Below, one piece after another: positions 32,286 through 42,104 of a stretch of DNA of 64,000 nucleotides. Both the position numbers and the translations under genes were made by a program. The stretch's first letter is position 1, and every line of letters starts with the position of its first letter. Origin of the DNA: Mesostigma viride (Eukaryota; Streptophyta; Mesostigmatophyceae; Mesostigmatales; Mesostigmataceae); NCBI GenBank assembly GCA_009746045.1, contig RPFO01000667.1, positions 2,811,273 to 2,875,272 of the forward strand, in the 5' to 3' direction. The notes beneath the pieces are model-generated. The model saw only the letters and a program-made list of their open reading frames with translations. It was not told the origin of the DNA and searched no databases.

Positions 32286-33862
32286 TCGGACTCCCCCAAC
32301 TGGCTGAGCTTGGACACCCGAGGCTTTTGCTTGGCTTTTTGCATAGCCAGCACCACATCTTTCAGGCCCACACCTCTATGCTTAGTGAGGCTAGAGGGGA
32401 CCACATCTGCCTGCTCTAAATCTGGAAAGTTAACCGGTCCAGGGGTCTGGCCAGGACTTACCCGGGGATTACTTCCAGCCGGAACGTGATGATCAGGGAT
32501 GACGTCATGACCAACTGGCAAGGTTGTCACATCAGGAGTTACTGCCTCTGCTTCAGCACCCCTTAGACGTACATATGACCACGACAGACGGTGCACATTC
32601 TGGGGAGGATCCTCCATCTTCACCCAGCACTTGTGCCCAGCTAGTTCCACCCTGGTCACTACTCCAGGGTGCCAGCTACCACGCTTGCCTGCAAGCTTGG
32701 GCTCTTTCCACACAATTACCCTCTGGCCAACAACAGGTTTCAGAACACTCCAGCCCTTGTCTTTCTGCCTCAACTTGGCAAACTTGAACATAAGGCTATC
32801 TTTCCAGGCTTGCTCAACCTCAGTAGGGAGCTCCCGAAGATGCAATGATAATGGAGTCACAGGGACCTCTCCAACATACATGGGTGCCCTGACATTCAAT
32901 CTGTCCTCAACTGACCTTAACCAGGCCGTCTTGATAATAGCTGGAACCAATCTTGGAATCTTCTTCTCCGTCAGCAGAATAGTCTTGAGTTCTCTGATTG
33001 TCCTCTCCACCACGCCTTGACTGCCATGGGACTCCCTGTGTACAACAAATAACTCAGGGAGGTCTTCATGCCCCATGCAGCACTCAAATTCTAAATCACA
33101 CTGCAGCTGGATCACTGGTTTCATTCTGGATCTGATAGCCTGGAGCCCAGCCACCAAACATGGCTTAGATTTGTCTTGCAACAGCTCCAGCACCTTGTAC
33201 TTGGTGTATCTGTCAACACCCACCAACAAAATCAGTTTCCTGATTTCTTGGATATCACATTGTACATATCCAGGCTGCAACACAGGTTGTCTGACATGAG
33301 ACTTCTTAGGCTTGGGAGCAACCAGCCTACAGGAACAAGCCTCAGCAACCTGCTTTACTGCATTAAACAAAGATGTCCCTCCCAGCCTCCTTGCAAACTG
33401 GAGTGCCTGGGCAGCATGACCAAACATATGATGCAATCTCAATGCAATGTTTGACACAAGAGACATTTTATTAAATACAGGTGAGGTGCTTGGAACAGCA
33501 CTCTCTCTTACAACCAAGCTCCCCATTGCATCATTCAGGCCATCAGCCTCATCCTCCTCCTCTAAAGGAGCTTCCTGCCCTAAGGCAGGACTTCCACGCT
33601 CCAACATTGAAGGAGTACGCAAACTACCTCCAAGAGCCATGTGGGAACGTTGTTGCCTTGTGGTAACTGCTTTCACCATGGTGACGTGGGAAGACCCAGT
33701 CACTACCCCATTGTGTTCTTCCTCCATGGATGCACCCTCAACCTGTGCAGGGGGACTCTCAACCTTAAGCGGGAGACTCTCAACCTGTGCAGGGAGCAAA
33801 TCAACTTCATCCAGAGTAATGGGGGGGTCACTCTTAGCCCCCTCCCTGGCGGACCCTAGCAA
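32159..33862 (-). CDS. pol: Copia Pol: integrase, then protease N-terminal part
   Basis: After a ~120-residue acidic linker comes an HHCC module (LHHMFGHA .. CSC), then the DDE core: VQCDIQEI, LQCDLEFE and SQGVVERTIRELK, and the integrase C-terminal GWSVLKPVVGQRVIVWKEP region. Near the end, ALEVDTNAEVSSW (D-T-N-A at 32255-32266) resembles the retropepsin D-T-G-A motif with Asn for Gly. The rest of that protease fold is in the next frame (30291-32285), so the joint is a frameshift near a GGGG at about 32240. No protease motif is found between gag and integrase, where copia elements normally have it. Confidence 0.8.
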   Translation of the reverse strand: MLGSAREGAKSDPPITLDEVDLLPAQVESLPLKVESPPAQVEGASMEEEHNGVVTGSSHVTMVKAVTTRQQRSHMALGGSLRTPSMLERGSPALGQEAPLEEEDEADGLNDAMGSLVVRESAVPSTSPVFNKMSLVSNIALRLHHMFGHAAQALQFARRLGGTSLFNAVKQVAEACSCRLVAPKPKKSHVRQPVLQPGYVQCDIQEIRKLILLVGVDRYTKYKVLELLQDKSKPCLVAGLQAIRSRMKPVIQLQCDLEFECCMGHEDLPELFVVHRESHGSQGVVERTIRELKTILLTEKKIPRLVPAIIKTAWLRSVEDRLNVRAPMYVGEVPVTPLSLHLRELPTEVEQAWKDSLMFKFAKLRQKDKGWSVLKPVVGQRVIVWKEPKLAGKRGSWHPGVVTRVELAGHKCWVKMEDPPQNVHRLSWSYVRLRGAEAEAVTPDVTTLPVGHDVIPDHHVPAGSNPRVSPGQTPGPVNFPDLEQADVVPSSLTKHRGVGLKDVVLAMQKAKQKPRVSKLSQLGESECTALEVDTNAEVSSWGLSIQGSGRLASLAVPGCLTLVAGFI

Positions 33863-34955
33863 GCCCAGGGAAGGCTGAGCCTGTCAGGTTGGGTTGTTAT
33901 ACCCCCTTGGCCCCTTTGCTTACGCCAGCTAGGGCAGTCCTTACGGATGTGGCCCTGCTGGTGACAGAAATAACATGTGATACGAGGTGTCCCCACCCCA
34001 GGTGGTCCCCGCTGGGACCCCACCCTGTTGAAATCAAATCTGGGACGCTGAGCCGCTGGCTGCTCCTGGGAAGGACCTCCACGACGCTTGAAGCCACTGA
34101 AGCCCTTGGCCTGGAAGCCCCCCGCTTGGAAGGCCCTGACCTTGGTGGACCATAACCGTTGGAGGGCTGCCCCCCCCATTGGTTGCCCTTGACCTTGGGA
34201 ACACTGCCCCCTGCTGCAGCTGCCACATCCACCTTATCCTTCTCCTTCTGCTTCTCCCTGGCCTTGTCTGCCTCCTTCTTGCCTCCCACATACTTGCCCC
34301 TGAAATAATCCTTGATCTTGGCCACCATAGCAGCCCAGGTGGTGCATGTACGCATGTGCACCTGCAGGTTATCCAAGGTGACCTCATCCAATCCCAGGCT
34401 ACCTAGGAAATCATCCATGGCAATCTCATCTGACACTACATACCCCTTGCCAGCACAATTGTGCCTGAGCTCCTGAAAATCCTCAAATGCCTGCAGAATC
34501 AGACCCTCAGCCTTGAAATCAATGTACTCCTTCTTCCAAAAGGAGCCATCACTAGCCCTCTTATCATCTAGGAACACCTCAAACTCAGCTATAAAAACCT
34601 CCCAGGAATCTCCATCCTCAAACTTGTCATTTACATACTTCTGCACCCTCTTGGGACACTTAAGAAGGTACTGTGACATACACAGCACCTGCAGAGGATT
34701 GTTACCATTATACAAGCCCTTATATCCCTTAAGGTGCCTAATGGTAATATCCTTATCCTTAACAGTCCAGTGCTCCTTGAGACTGGGAAGCTGGTTAAGA
34801 ATAGCAAAGCCCTCCTGGGCCTTGGCTCTGCGGGGCTGCTCTGCTGCTGCTGGACGATTAAAATTCTGATTAAAATTCTGACCCCGCAGCATTTGTTCGC
34901 CGCGTATCTCGCCGTCTTCCAAACCCTGCATGGTCGCTGCGAATGCCGATGACAA
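33856..34955 (-). pseudogene. gag: Copia Gag, one frameshift
   Basis: The start at 34955 gives a UBN2/copia-type Gag: LKGYKGLYNGNNPLQVLCM, FLGSLGLDEVTLDNLQ. It switches register at the C8 run near 34170-34177. In the second register the chain continues to a CCHC knuckle CYFCHQQGHIRKDC (about 33950-33990) and ends at 33856, where the integrase frame has already begun. It packages element RNA. The single break lies in a homopolymer, so an assembly error is possible. Confidence 0.82.
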
Positions 34956-35081
34956 CTGTCGATGCCGATGCCGATGCTGAAGAAAGAATACTGCTGGGGA
35001 ATTAATAAATTAATCCCTTAAGCTCTGGAACCAAGAAAAAAATTTTCCTGAATTAATTCTCTGTTAATTATAACAGAAAAT

Positions 35082-35645
35082 TTAATCCAGCCGCATATCG
35101 TCGCGCGGAAACTGCAATACGTTATCCAAAATCTGCTGCACAATACTCGGATATAAATCAGGAAGCCCCTCGCTGTTTTCACCTGGCTCCTCAGCGTTTG
35201 ATTGCCGCTGAATCGAAGCAGCGACGTTTATGATACCGTCGACTGACGACGCCCACCCGTTGTTGCTAACCGGAACTGCGACAGCCGGAAGAGTCGCCGA
35301 AATTCCAGACCACGCTGTCGCCAACGCCAGAACACCCAAGCCGTAGGTGCGAAGCGCCGAAATTACTTGAGCTTGCTCGTCTGATCCCGACGCTGCAAGC
35401 CTTCGGAAAATATGGGAATTTTCCGACAGGATTTCCAAATCTTGAGTAAGGTCGTCGACGAACTGATGCAGATCGTTAGAAACTGGCGGCCGGCTGACGA
35501 GCGCTTGAGACAGCGAAGGTTGAACAGCACGCGAATGCAGCGCAGCAGTTGACGCCGTACGTTGAACGTTGAAATTAAAACCTGAAGACGATGGAGCCGA
35601 CGCACGCTCGGGAGATGGCTCACGATATTCACGCGTGTTTCCCAT
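35082..35645 (-). CDS. ORF in the copia leader, upstream of gag (unknown)
   Basis: From the ATG at 35645 (MGNTREYREPSPERAS) this gives about 187 residues between the 5' LTR and gag, ending 127 bases before the gag start. The N-terminal 60 residues are Ser/Arg/Pro-rich. The middle has an amphipathic acidic helix (QFVDDLTQDLEILSEN) and a hydrophobic Ala/Leu segment (TYGLGVLALATAWSGIS) that could be membrane-associated or a packed helix. No family is recognised. Copia elements do not normally code here, so this is an accessory ORF or chance. Confidence 0.45.
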   Translation of the reverse strand: MGNTREYREPSPERASAPSSSGFNFNVQRTASTAALHSRAVQPSLSQALVSRPPVSNDLHQFVDDLTQDLEILSENSHIFRRLAASGSDEQAQVISALRTYGLGVLALATAWSGISATLPAVAVPVSNNGWASSVDGIINVAASIQRQSNAEEPGENSEGLPDLYPSIVQQILDNVLQFPRDDMRLD

Positions 35646-35726
35646 ATAATGGAAAAACACCGTAAAAATTGCCGACACCAGAAATCAATGCCGTAATCAG
35701 TAGATTACGAACTCGCTTGTAATTCG

Positions 35727-36403
35727 AGTTAACGAAACTGTGGCTGAACTGTGGTTCAGCCTGCACTGATTAATATCTACAGAGGAAGTAGTTATATTAA
35801 TCAATAGGTTTACGTTGCTGGTTATGGCTACCAGCACAGAATGCACGAGGCACGTGAGAACCGTCGCCAAAGGTGCGAGGACACAGGTGCAGGGAAAGTG
35901 GTGCTACCAAGTGGCAGCGTCCTGCTCGTTATATACTAATTGTGACGCAGTCACATCCAGATGACTGATAGGACAGATCATCTCACAATATTGCTGTCCT
36001 TCACTCTGGACCAGCAGATCTCGACTCGTTATCCATAAATAGTCACATCATTGTCCTGTCGCACAAGTCCTGTCACTATTTGTTACGTCTAATCAATAGC
36101 ATTGAATAGACCGCAGTGTCGGAGACTAAATGTCCTATCGTACACTGTGACAAGACGTCGTATGCCACGCGTCACTTGAAGAACCACCGTAGAATCACTG
36201 AATCCAAGTAGAATGTAGTAGAACAGTATCTTGCTCATATCTCGAGCAATACTCATCAGAATGAACCCGTTTCTGGATTGTAGTAACCGGAAGTAGAATC
36301 TCTACAAGCCAAGTAGCTTAGTAAAATAATATTGCTTGCCAGGCAATATTAACTCCAGCCCTTTCTTCTCTTTTAGAGCTTGGACGTAACAGCCATATTA
36401 ACT
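35727..36403 (-). repeat. 5' LTR of the copia element
   Basis: 677 bp, about 99.4% identical to 28887-29563. The sequence next to its inner end (minus strand CGAATTACAAGCGAG) would be the primer-binding site but matches no primer tRNA that I recognise. Confidence 0.9.
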
Positions 36404-37759
36404 CCTACGCCTCCGGTTACCTCTGCGCCTGCTACTGACGCACCTGCGCCTCGGCGCGAGTCCACCGTCCCAGCGGCCGCGCCCGTCGCCGCCGCGTCCG
36501 AGCCGCCCACCACGTCAGCGCCGCCCTCGCGGGGTTTCTTCAGTGACCCGGGCGGCCTTCCCAGGCTTTGGGAGGGCGGTCCTCCGCAGAGGATCCCGGT
36601 GCCTGACTGGAGCTTGGACGGTAACCAGTCGTATGCCGGGTTGCCTGTCCCCACGGGCCCTATTTTCAACATGTGGCCTGGTGGTGCTCCGCCCCCAGAG
36701 ACCGGCGCGCCAAGTGCGGAGGCGGGTCCGTCGCGACCCCCTGCGGCATCGGGTCCGACGCGGCCCCCTGTTGTACCGGCGCCTTCTGCGCCTGTGCCGG
36801 TTCCTACCCCTTCGTCGGCCCCTGCCCCTTCGGCCCCGCGGTCTTTGGCTGCGGTTGTTCGGTCCAGTGGCTCTGACCCGCGCGCCACCCGCGCTGCCGA
36901 TTCCCTTCGGGAGTTGTCAGAGGGCGATCGGGATCGGGCCCCTTCTGTGGTGCATGCGACTCCGGAGTCGCGCGACACGCCTGTCTTTGGGTATGGTATG
37001 TCTGCGCTCGCTTGCCGCCAGTGTGACCTGCCGCGCGCCTCCGCCGAGCTTGCCATTTCGCCCATGTCCTACGGGTTCTCCCAGGTGTGTCGGGCGCCGC
37101 GGGATCGTGGCCTACCAGTTGAGACTGATCGGCCTCCTTTCGACATGGTTATTTTAGCTGATCCGGTGTTCCAGGGTGAGATCCTGGTTCGGCGCGTCCT
37201 GTATCGCTGGGCTAGGCGCCACAATGACTTGGACACCTACGGCGGGTTCCAGTGGGCTTACCCTCCGCCTCTGGGCATTATGGCCTCAGATGCCCTTACG
37301 GTAGAGTTCCCTGCGGTGCCGGGTGCCACGTACAGCACGGTCCTTCAGCCCATCCTAGAGTGGGATGCCCGTCGTCCAGCGCCCATCCCGGGCCAGGGTT
37401 TGGACTCTCGGGGTCATCCTCCTCCCCGGGCTAGCGACTACCTCGAGACGTTCGGGTCGCGACAGTGTGCCCGCCGGTGGCGCTCCCGCGAGATTCGGCA
37501 TATCCGGTTGTGGCCGTCCAACGTGGAGCCCCTGGTAGATCTGTTTTTCCCGACGGGTATGCGCCCTCGGATCCGGTACCATCGCCTGCTCCTTCGGGCT
37601 CTCTGCCTGATCGCGGTAGAGCCTTTCCTACGCCTCTTTGCCTGTGGTTTCCTGGACTGGGCCCGGGGCCAGGTCGTTCTTACACAGCATAGGTACTACT
37701 GGGCGGCTTCCTGGGACTTTTCCCCGACGGCGTGTGGGCCGATGTTTTCCTCACCGTAG
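36404..37759 (+). CDS. Third ORF of Gypsy-A, part 2 (unknown function)
   Basis: Continues part 1 in frame across CCTAC. About 200 residues of Pro/Ala/Ser-rich sequence lead into a C-terminal, probably folded region rich in Arg, Trp and Leu (HIRLWPSNVEPLVDLFF, RIRYHRLLLRALCLIAVEPF). The stop at 37759 may be premature: an adjacent frame continues with plausible coding (GLFPDGVWADVFLTVDRHDN) to a TAG at 37852-37854, suggesting a slip near 37700-37720. No homology is recognised. Capsid-like, envelope-like or movement-type roles cannot be told apart. Confidence 0.6.
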   Translation, partial: PTPPVTSAPATDAPAPRRESTVPAAAPVAAASEPPTTSAPPSRGFFSDPGGLPRLWEGGPPQRIPVPDWSLDGNQSYAGLPVPTGPIFNMWPGGAPPPETGAPSAEAGPSRPPAASGPTRPPVVPAPSAPVPVPTPSSAPAPSAPRSLAAVVRSSGSDPRATRAADSLRELSEGDRDRAPSVVHATPESRDTPVFGYGMSALACRQCDLPRASAELAISPMSYGFSQVCRAPRDRGLPVETDRPPFDMVILADPVFQGEILVRRVLYRWARRHNDLDTYGGFQWAYPPPLGIMASDALTVEFPAVPGATYSTVLQPILEWDARRPAPIPGQGLDSRGHPPPRASDYLETFGSRQCARRWRSREIRHIRLWPSNVEPLVDLFFPTGMRPRIRYHRLLLRALCLIAVEPFLRLFACGFLDWARGQVVLTQHRYYWAASWDFSPTACGPMFSSP

Positions 37760-37854
37760 ATAGGCACGACAATGCTGAGGATGTGTCTCACTACCAGGCA
37801 TACCTGGATGTCCTGCTGGCCTCCCGTGGTACCTATCAGACGGATGGCCATTAG

Positions 37855-38224
37855 ATAGAGGGCCTTAGGCCCGACCTGAGGGTGTTGTCCCTCCGGTATA
37901 TAGAGTCGCTCTCACGTTCTGGCCAGTTGACTGGTCGTTCTTGGTCCTTGGTGCTGATTGGTTTACTCTGTGTGTCCTGCCCAGTGCCGTTCCCCCCCCG
38001 GCAAGGACTTTGTTCCAGGCAGTTAGGGGAACCTACCACCAGGCTTGGTGCTGGCTAACCCTACACCTCCCGGCGTGGTGGTGGAGACCGTGTGAACTAT
38101 TGGTGCTTTGTATCTTGGATGGCCTGCCGATTGTGTTGGTGTGTGCTGGGTGCATTAGGTTTCCTACTCCTTTGTTTCCTCCCTGTGCGTAGGGAGAGGG
38201 CTCCCTACCTTTGTGGGGGGGAGG
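37855..38224 (+). other. 3' region of Gypsy-A with a possible membrane-segment frame and the polypurine tract
   Basis: No intact gene. One frame, without its own ATG upstream, reads CWCVLGALGFLLLCFLPVRRER (encoded about 38137-38202), a hydrophobic run followed by basic residues. It could be the decayed end of the third ORF. The tract GTGGGGGGGAGG (38213-38224) directly before the LTR is the polypurine primer. Confidence 0.45.
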
Positions 38225-38797
38225 TGTTACGTCGCGTAACAATTCGTTGTAGTTACGGACGTAAATTAGGTCTTTTGCCTCGGTTGTCCCTAGGTTTACG
38301 TTTAGGCTCCTACCGGGACATTATTGTCCTCGTAACAGTACCGTGGTACATTGGGTGCCGTTGGGCGCCGCGCCGCGTACTTTACTAGTGGTCCTGATCC
38401 TGTGGTAGAATGTAGTGGACCAGCGTGCATCAGTAAATGTAGTGGACCAGCGTGCATCTGTAGGCGAGGGCCATGTCGGCCCGAGCGTGTTGGACCGTTG
38501 GTGACCATTTATGCGCGTTCTACCCCTTGTGTGTGCACTCGGCGTGTGTTAAATGAATTAACACATTTAGGCTTGGGTCACGGCAGTGTAGTTGTGTTTC
38601 CTTCCTCTATTCCTGGAGTAAACGGGTTTTGGTAAATGGTTGTATGGCGTATTATAGTAACACATACGTTAATGCATTGAGATCAGCTCCGTCACGTTCG
38701 TCTTTCGCCAGAGGTTTGAGTAGAGGAGGCCTGACCAGTTTAGGTAGTATCAGGCCCATTAGAGGTAGAGGTGGAGGTAGATATCCGCGGCGTAACA
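38225..38797 (+). repeat. 3' LTR of Gypsy-A
   Basis: 573 bp, same as 5954-6526, followed by the target duplication GTACA (38798-38802). Confidence 0.9.
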
Positions 38798-39201
38798 GTA
38801 CAGTCTACTTCAATCTACTTCAAACTAGTTCATTCTAGTTCAAACCAGTGCTGACGTGCTTCGGCGTAGCACTGGACGCTCAGGAGGTGAACGAACCTAC
38901 TGGGGTGTAGTAGACCAAGACTAAACGTAGTACAATGTCAAAAGAATTAGTAGGGATGGGTTCCTTGTAGTACAACTGGCCAAGGGTGCTTTTGGCACCA
39001 AAACCAGGTGTACCGGACTTGCATCCGCCACAGTGGGCAAGTACGCTGCCACTTCGCATGGTGTACGAATATTGTATGGGTCACGGAATTGTGTTTCGAC
39101 CCGAGTTAGAAGGACCTGGGCCGCCGCCGGCCCAAGTCTGAGAAAAAGTGCTGGCATATAACCAGCCGAGGTGTGCCTGTGCTGGTATTCGTTTTTATTA
39201 G
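38798..39201 (+). repeat. A2 repeat of YR-N, right part
   Basis: Continues 5953 after Gypsy-A and matches A1 up to the GTTTTTATTAG end at 3944. Confidence 0.85.
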
Positions 39202-39388
39202 CCCACCCAACCCACCCTGAGGGAAGTGAGATGGCAGCATCAGCTGGCTGGGGGGGCCTGCAGATGCTTTATTCACCAATTATGCGACTTTGGTCCAAGA
39301 GTCTCTTGTGCGTAAACGTATTTTGTAAAAAATAATGTCTGGAGCCCTCAGTGATGGAGTGAACGAGTTGAGACATGCATAGGGATGG
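39202..39388 (+). repeat. B2 repeat of YR-N
   Basis: CCCACCCAACCCACCC linker, then a copy of B1 (5483-5650) ending CATAGGGATGG. YR-b coding resumes at 39389. The CCCACCC linker is also at the A2/B2 joints of YR-b and YR-e. Confidence 0.85.
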
Positions 39389-41382
39389 TCATGATCGATG
39401 ATCTGGGGGTCACCCATGGGCGGAGCGCGGAGGAGACCAACGCCGTGCTCACCAAGGCGTGCGAGGAGAGCTACGGTCCCAAGGGGTTGGTGGTCAACGA
39501 GAAGAAGGTGGAGAGAGCTGAGGAGGGGCGCCCGGTGGAAATCTTGGGGATTGAGTTCTGCCAGGACGGGTCCATGCGGCCGAGCGCGGCCCGGATGGCG
39601 GCCTTGGTGCGCGACACACAGGCAATGCTGGGGCGTGGACGGGCCACTTACCACCAACTGGCCTCGTTGCTGGGACGGTGGGTGTGGGTCCACTTGCTGC
39701 GTCGGGGTCTACTGTCCATCTGGTTTCACGCCTACCGCTTGCTGCAGCAAGTCCTGGTGCACAAGCGGGGCTGGAGCTATCGGCTGTGGGGTAGTGTAAG
39801 GGAAGAGCTCCAGGCTGCAATGGACTTGGCCCCGCTGGTGCATGCGCAGCGCGACCAGCCCCTGAGCTGCACCGTGGTGGCCACTGATGCGTCAACCCAC
39901 GGTTCTGGGGTGGTGTACAGCCGGTGGGAGGCGCCTGCGGTGCGTGGCCTGTCCAGCTGTCGGGAGCGGAAGGGCTGGAAGACGCTCTGTGTGGACTCTG
40001 AGACGGCCAGCGTGGAGCGCACAGGGGAGATTGAGCACCGAGCCATGGCAGCGGCGCAGTGGAGGACCGCTCTTGCCCACCGGTGGCTCGATCCCTCGGC
40101 CCACATCAACGAGAAGGAGATTCGTGCGGCTGTGCAAGGGATCGAGTGGGGCCTGCGCTCACAGGTTCACTGGCAGAAACGTCACGTGCGGCTGGTGGAC
40201 AATTCGGCAGTTGTCGGTGCGCTCGTCAAAGGGCGTTCGTCGTCCTACCGGCTGAACGCCTGGTGCCGCCGGGCGATCGCGCTAGGGCTGGCCAGCAACA
40301 CCCGCTACCACTGGGTGTATGTGAGGTCGGAGCGCAACCCGGCCGACGCGCCCAGTCGTGGTCGATGGGTGCGCAACCTCACTGCGGATGGCGACGTGGA
40401 GAGCAATCCGGGGCCACATGGGCGGCAGGAATTGCTGGAGGCCACTGTGCAGCCCAGCACGCTAGCTGCATATCACCGAGCGCTGAGTGCGTACGTGGAG
40501 TATGGTCAACCCCTCGCTCCCGTGGCCAAGACGGAGGCGGAAGGCGTCTTTTGTGAGTGGCTGGTCAGCGTGTATGAGGAAGGGGGAAGCCGGACCATGG
40601 TTGTGCGCGCATTATGCGGGCTGCAGCTGTACTTCCCCAACGAGATTAAGGAATGGTACGAGGCGCGTCGCTTGCTGGCCGGCTGGGCGCGACGAGTTCC
40701 CGTGCAGAGCCCTCACCCCGTCCCGTGGCAGCTACTGTACCTCGTGGCAAACATTCTTCGTGCACAAGGCTCGATATTAGCTGCCTGCTGCTGCATCATT
40801 GTTTTTCAGCAATACTTGCGCATCGGAGAAGCGTTCAAGCTTCGCGTGGGGGACGTGGCTCTGCGCGGGGACTTCCGCCTGGGGCCCAGTAACCAGGGTG
40901 CGCTGCTGCTACGCGACCCCAAGACAGCCAAGGGCCAGGCCCAGGCAGTGGTGGTTGTTGAGCCCCTTTCACTCACGTTGCTTGGCGCCCTGTGTGCTGG
41001 GCGGGCGCACGAGGAGCTGCTCTTTGGCGCACTCAGCTACAGCCGTTTCTTGCGGCGGTGGCACGCCGCCTGGGACCTCCTTGGCTTGCGGGGGATGTTT
41101 TCACCCTACAGCATGCGCCACGGGGGGGCCACCCATGACTACCTGCGCGGGGTACCAATCGCGGACATCCAAAAGCGTGGCCGGTGGCGCCAGTTTTCGT
41201 CCGTGGACCATTACGTGGGGCTCCACCGCGCCCTGCAGGTGCGGGTGCCCCAGGTGGTGTGGGACCTCGCGGGCAGACTGCCCCCCGTGACTGGCGTCGT
41301 CACTTTGGGCCATAGATTTCGGCCATACTTCGGTGAGGCGCACTCTAGCGGACACGCTAGGGCTTCACCAGCTGGAGGGTAA
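39389..41382 (+). CDS. YR-b Pol part 2: RT C-terminus, RNase H, 2A motif, tyrosine recombinase
   Basis: Begins with the RT catalytic box M-I-D-D-L-G. The RT connection follows, then an RNase H domain (VVATDASTHGSG, NEKEIRAAV, VRLVDNSAVVGAL, NPADAPSRG). Next is the 2A motif D-V-E-S-N-P-G-P (40393-40416), then a recombinase: an N-terminal SAM-like region (LAAYHRALSAYVEYG), LRIGEAFKLRVGDV with the first catalytic Arg, RDPKTAKG (Lys), YSMRHGGA (box II, Tyr in place of the usual His), KRGRWRQ and VDHYVGL with the nucleophilic Tyr. It would copy the RNA and integrate a circular DNA by site-specific recombination. The frame is intact from 39389 to the stop. Confidence 0.9.
40378..40416 (+). other. 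2A ribosome-skipping motif in YR-b
   Basis: L-T-A-D-G-D-V-E-S-N-P-G-P. It matches the 2A consensus D-(V/I)-E-x-N-P-G-P exactly and is placed between RNase H and recombinase. Ribosomes are known to skip the Gly-Pro bond at such motifs, releasing two proteins from one frame. Confidence 0.85.
41338..41364 (+). other. Hairpin upstream of B1 in YR-b
   Basis: GCGCACT then CTAGCG (41345-41350), loop GACA, CGCTAG (41355-41360), then GGC. One member of the covarying hairpin family found in all YR 3' regions of this window. Confidence 0.6.
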
Positions 41383-41449
41383 GGATGTGCCCTCCCATGG
41401 CTCCTGACGCGGTTTCCAGATGTACGGCCTGCGGCCAGGTTGGAGATGC

Positions 41450-41598
41450 GGGTCAAGTGGAAGCGGCGGCCAGGGACTGCCAAAAAATATTTTATGTCTC
41501 TCTGTCTACTAAGTCCGGTCGGCTTCAACATATAGTGTAATAAACAAGTTCTGGTGCCCTTCAACCAGAAGTGGACCTAGGCAATGCACAGTGGATGG
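41450..41598 (+). repeat. B1 repeat of YR-b
   Basis: Copy of 42137-42283 (GGGTCAAGTGGAAGC ... GCACAGTGG), followed by ATGG and A2. Confidence 0.8.
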
Positions 41599-42104
41599 TT
41601 GATCTTACGATCGGGATTCCCTGATTTTGCCTGGGGGAGCGGAGGGATGGAGGTGCGCCGCTACCTTGGAGGCGCTACACCGTTGCCCAGTGGTGCAAGT
41701 CGACATGCGGGAGCCAAACGGGGTGGCCACGCCCTCTCTGGAGGGTCTGACAGCCTTGGATGGGCCTCAGATGTAGTTCGAACTAGTTCAAAGTTAGTAC
41801 AGGTAGTACAAACTAGTTCAAACGAGTTCAATCTACTTCAACTAGTATCCAGGGACCCTCAAGATATGCCCGGTGGTTGCTGAACGGTTCTGGCATGACA
41901 GAACATGTGTGACATCATAAAAATGTAGTACAATGTTGAAAAAAGTAGTATCAGGGTCCTAGATCTAGTACAGTAGTATTCTGAGGTCATTCTTACATGG
42001 AGCGCCGCGCCAGCGGGGCGCCGCACTTGCGTGTGTCACGGATGCAACGTTGATGTGATGTATTTCAAGGTGGTGATGGCTGCCAAGCCAGCTTATCAGT
42101 TTTC
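41599..42104 (+). repeat. A2 repeat of YR-b
   Basis: Starts TTGATCTTACGATC and ends CAGTTTTC like the A repeats of YR-a and YR-e, but the middle is diverged. Its A1 partner would lie left of the window. Confidence 0.7.

Larger units (their letters stand above)
28887..36403 (-). mobile_element. Ty1/copia-like LTR retrotransposon (7.5 kb), minus strand
   Basis: Two 677-bp LTRs (28887-29563, 35727-36403) differ at about four sites. The target duplication is CCTAC (28882-28886, 36404-36408). LTR ends are AGTTAA...TTAACT rather than TG...CA. Coding order on the minus strand: leader ORF, gag, integrase, protease-like segment, RT, RNase H. It lies in the Ser/Pro-rich part of the Gypsy-A third ORF, and its removal with one CCTAC rejoins that frame. 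Confidence 0.9.
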
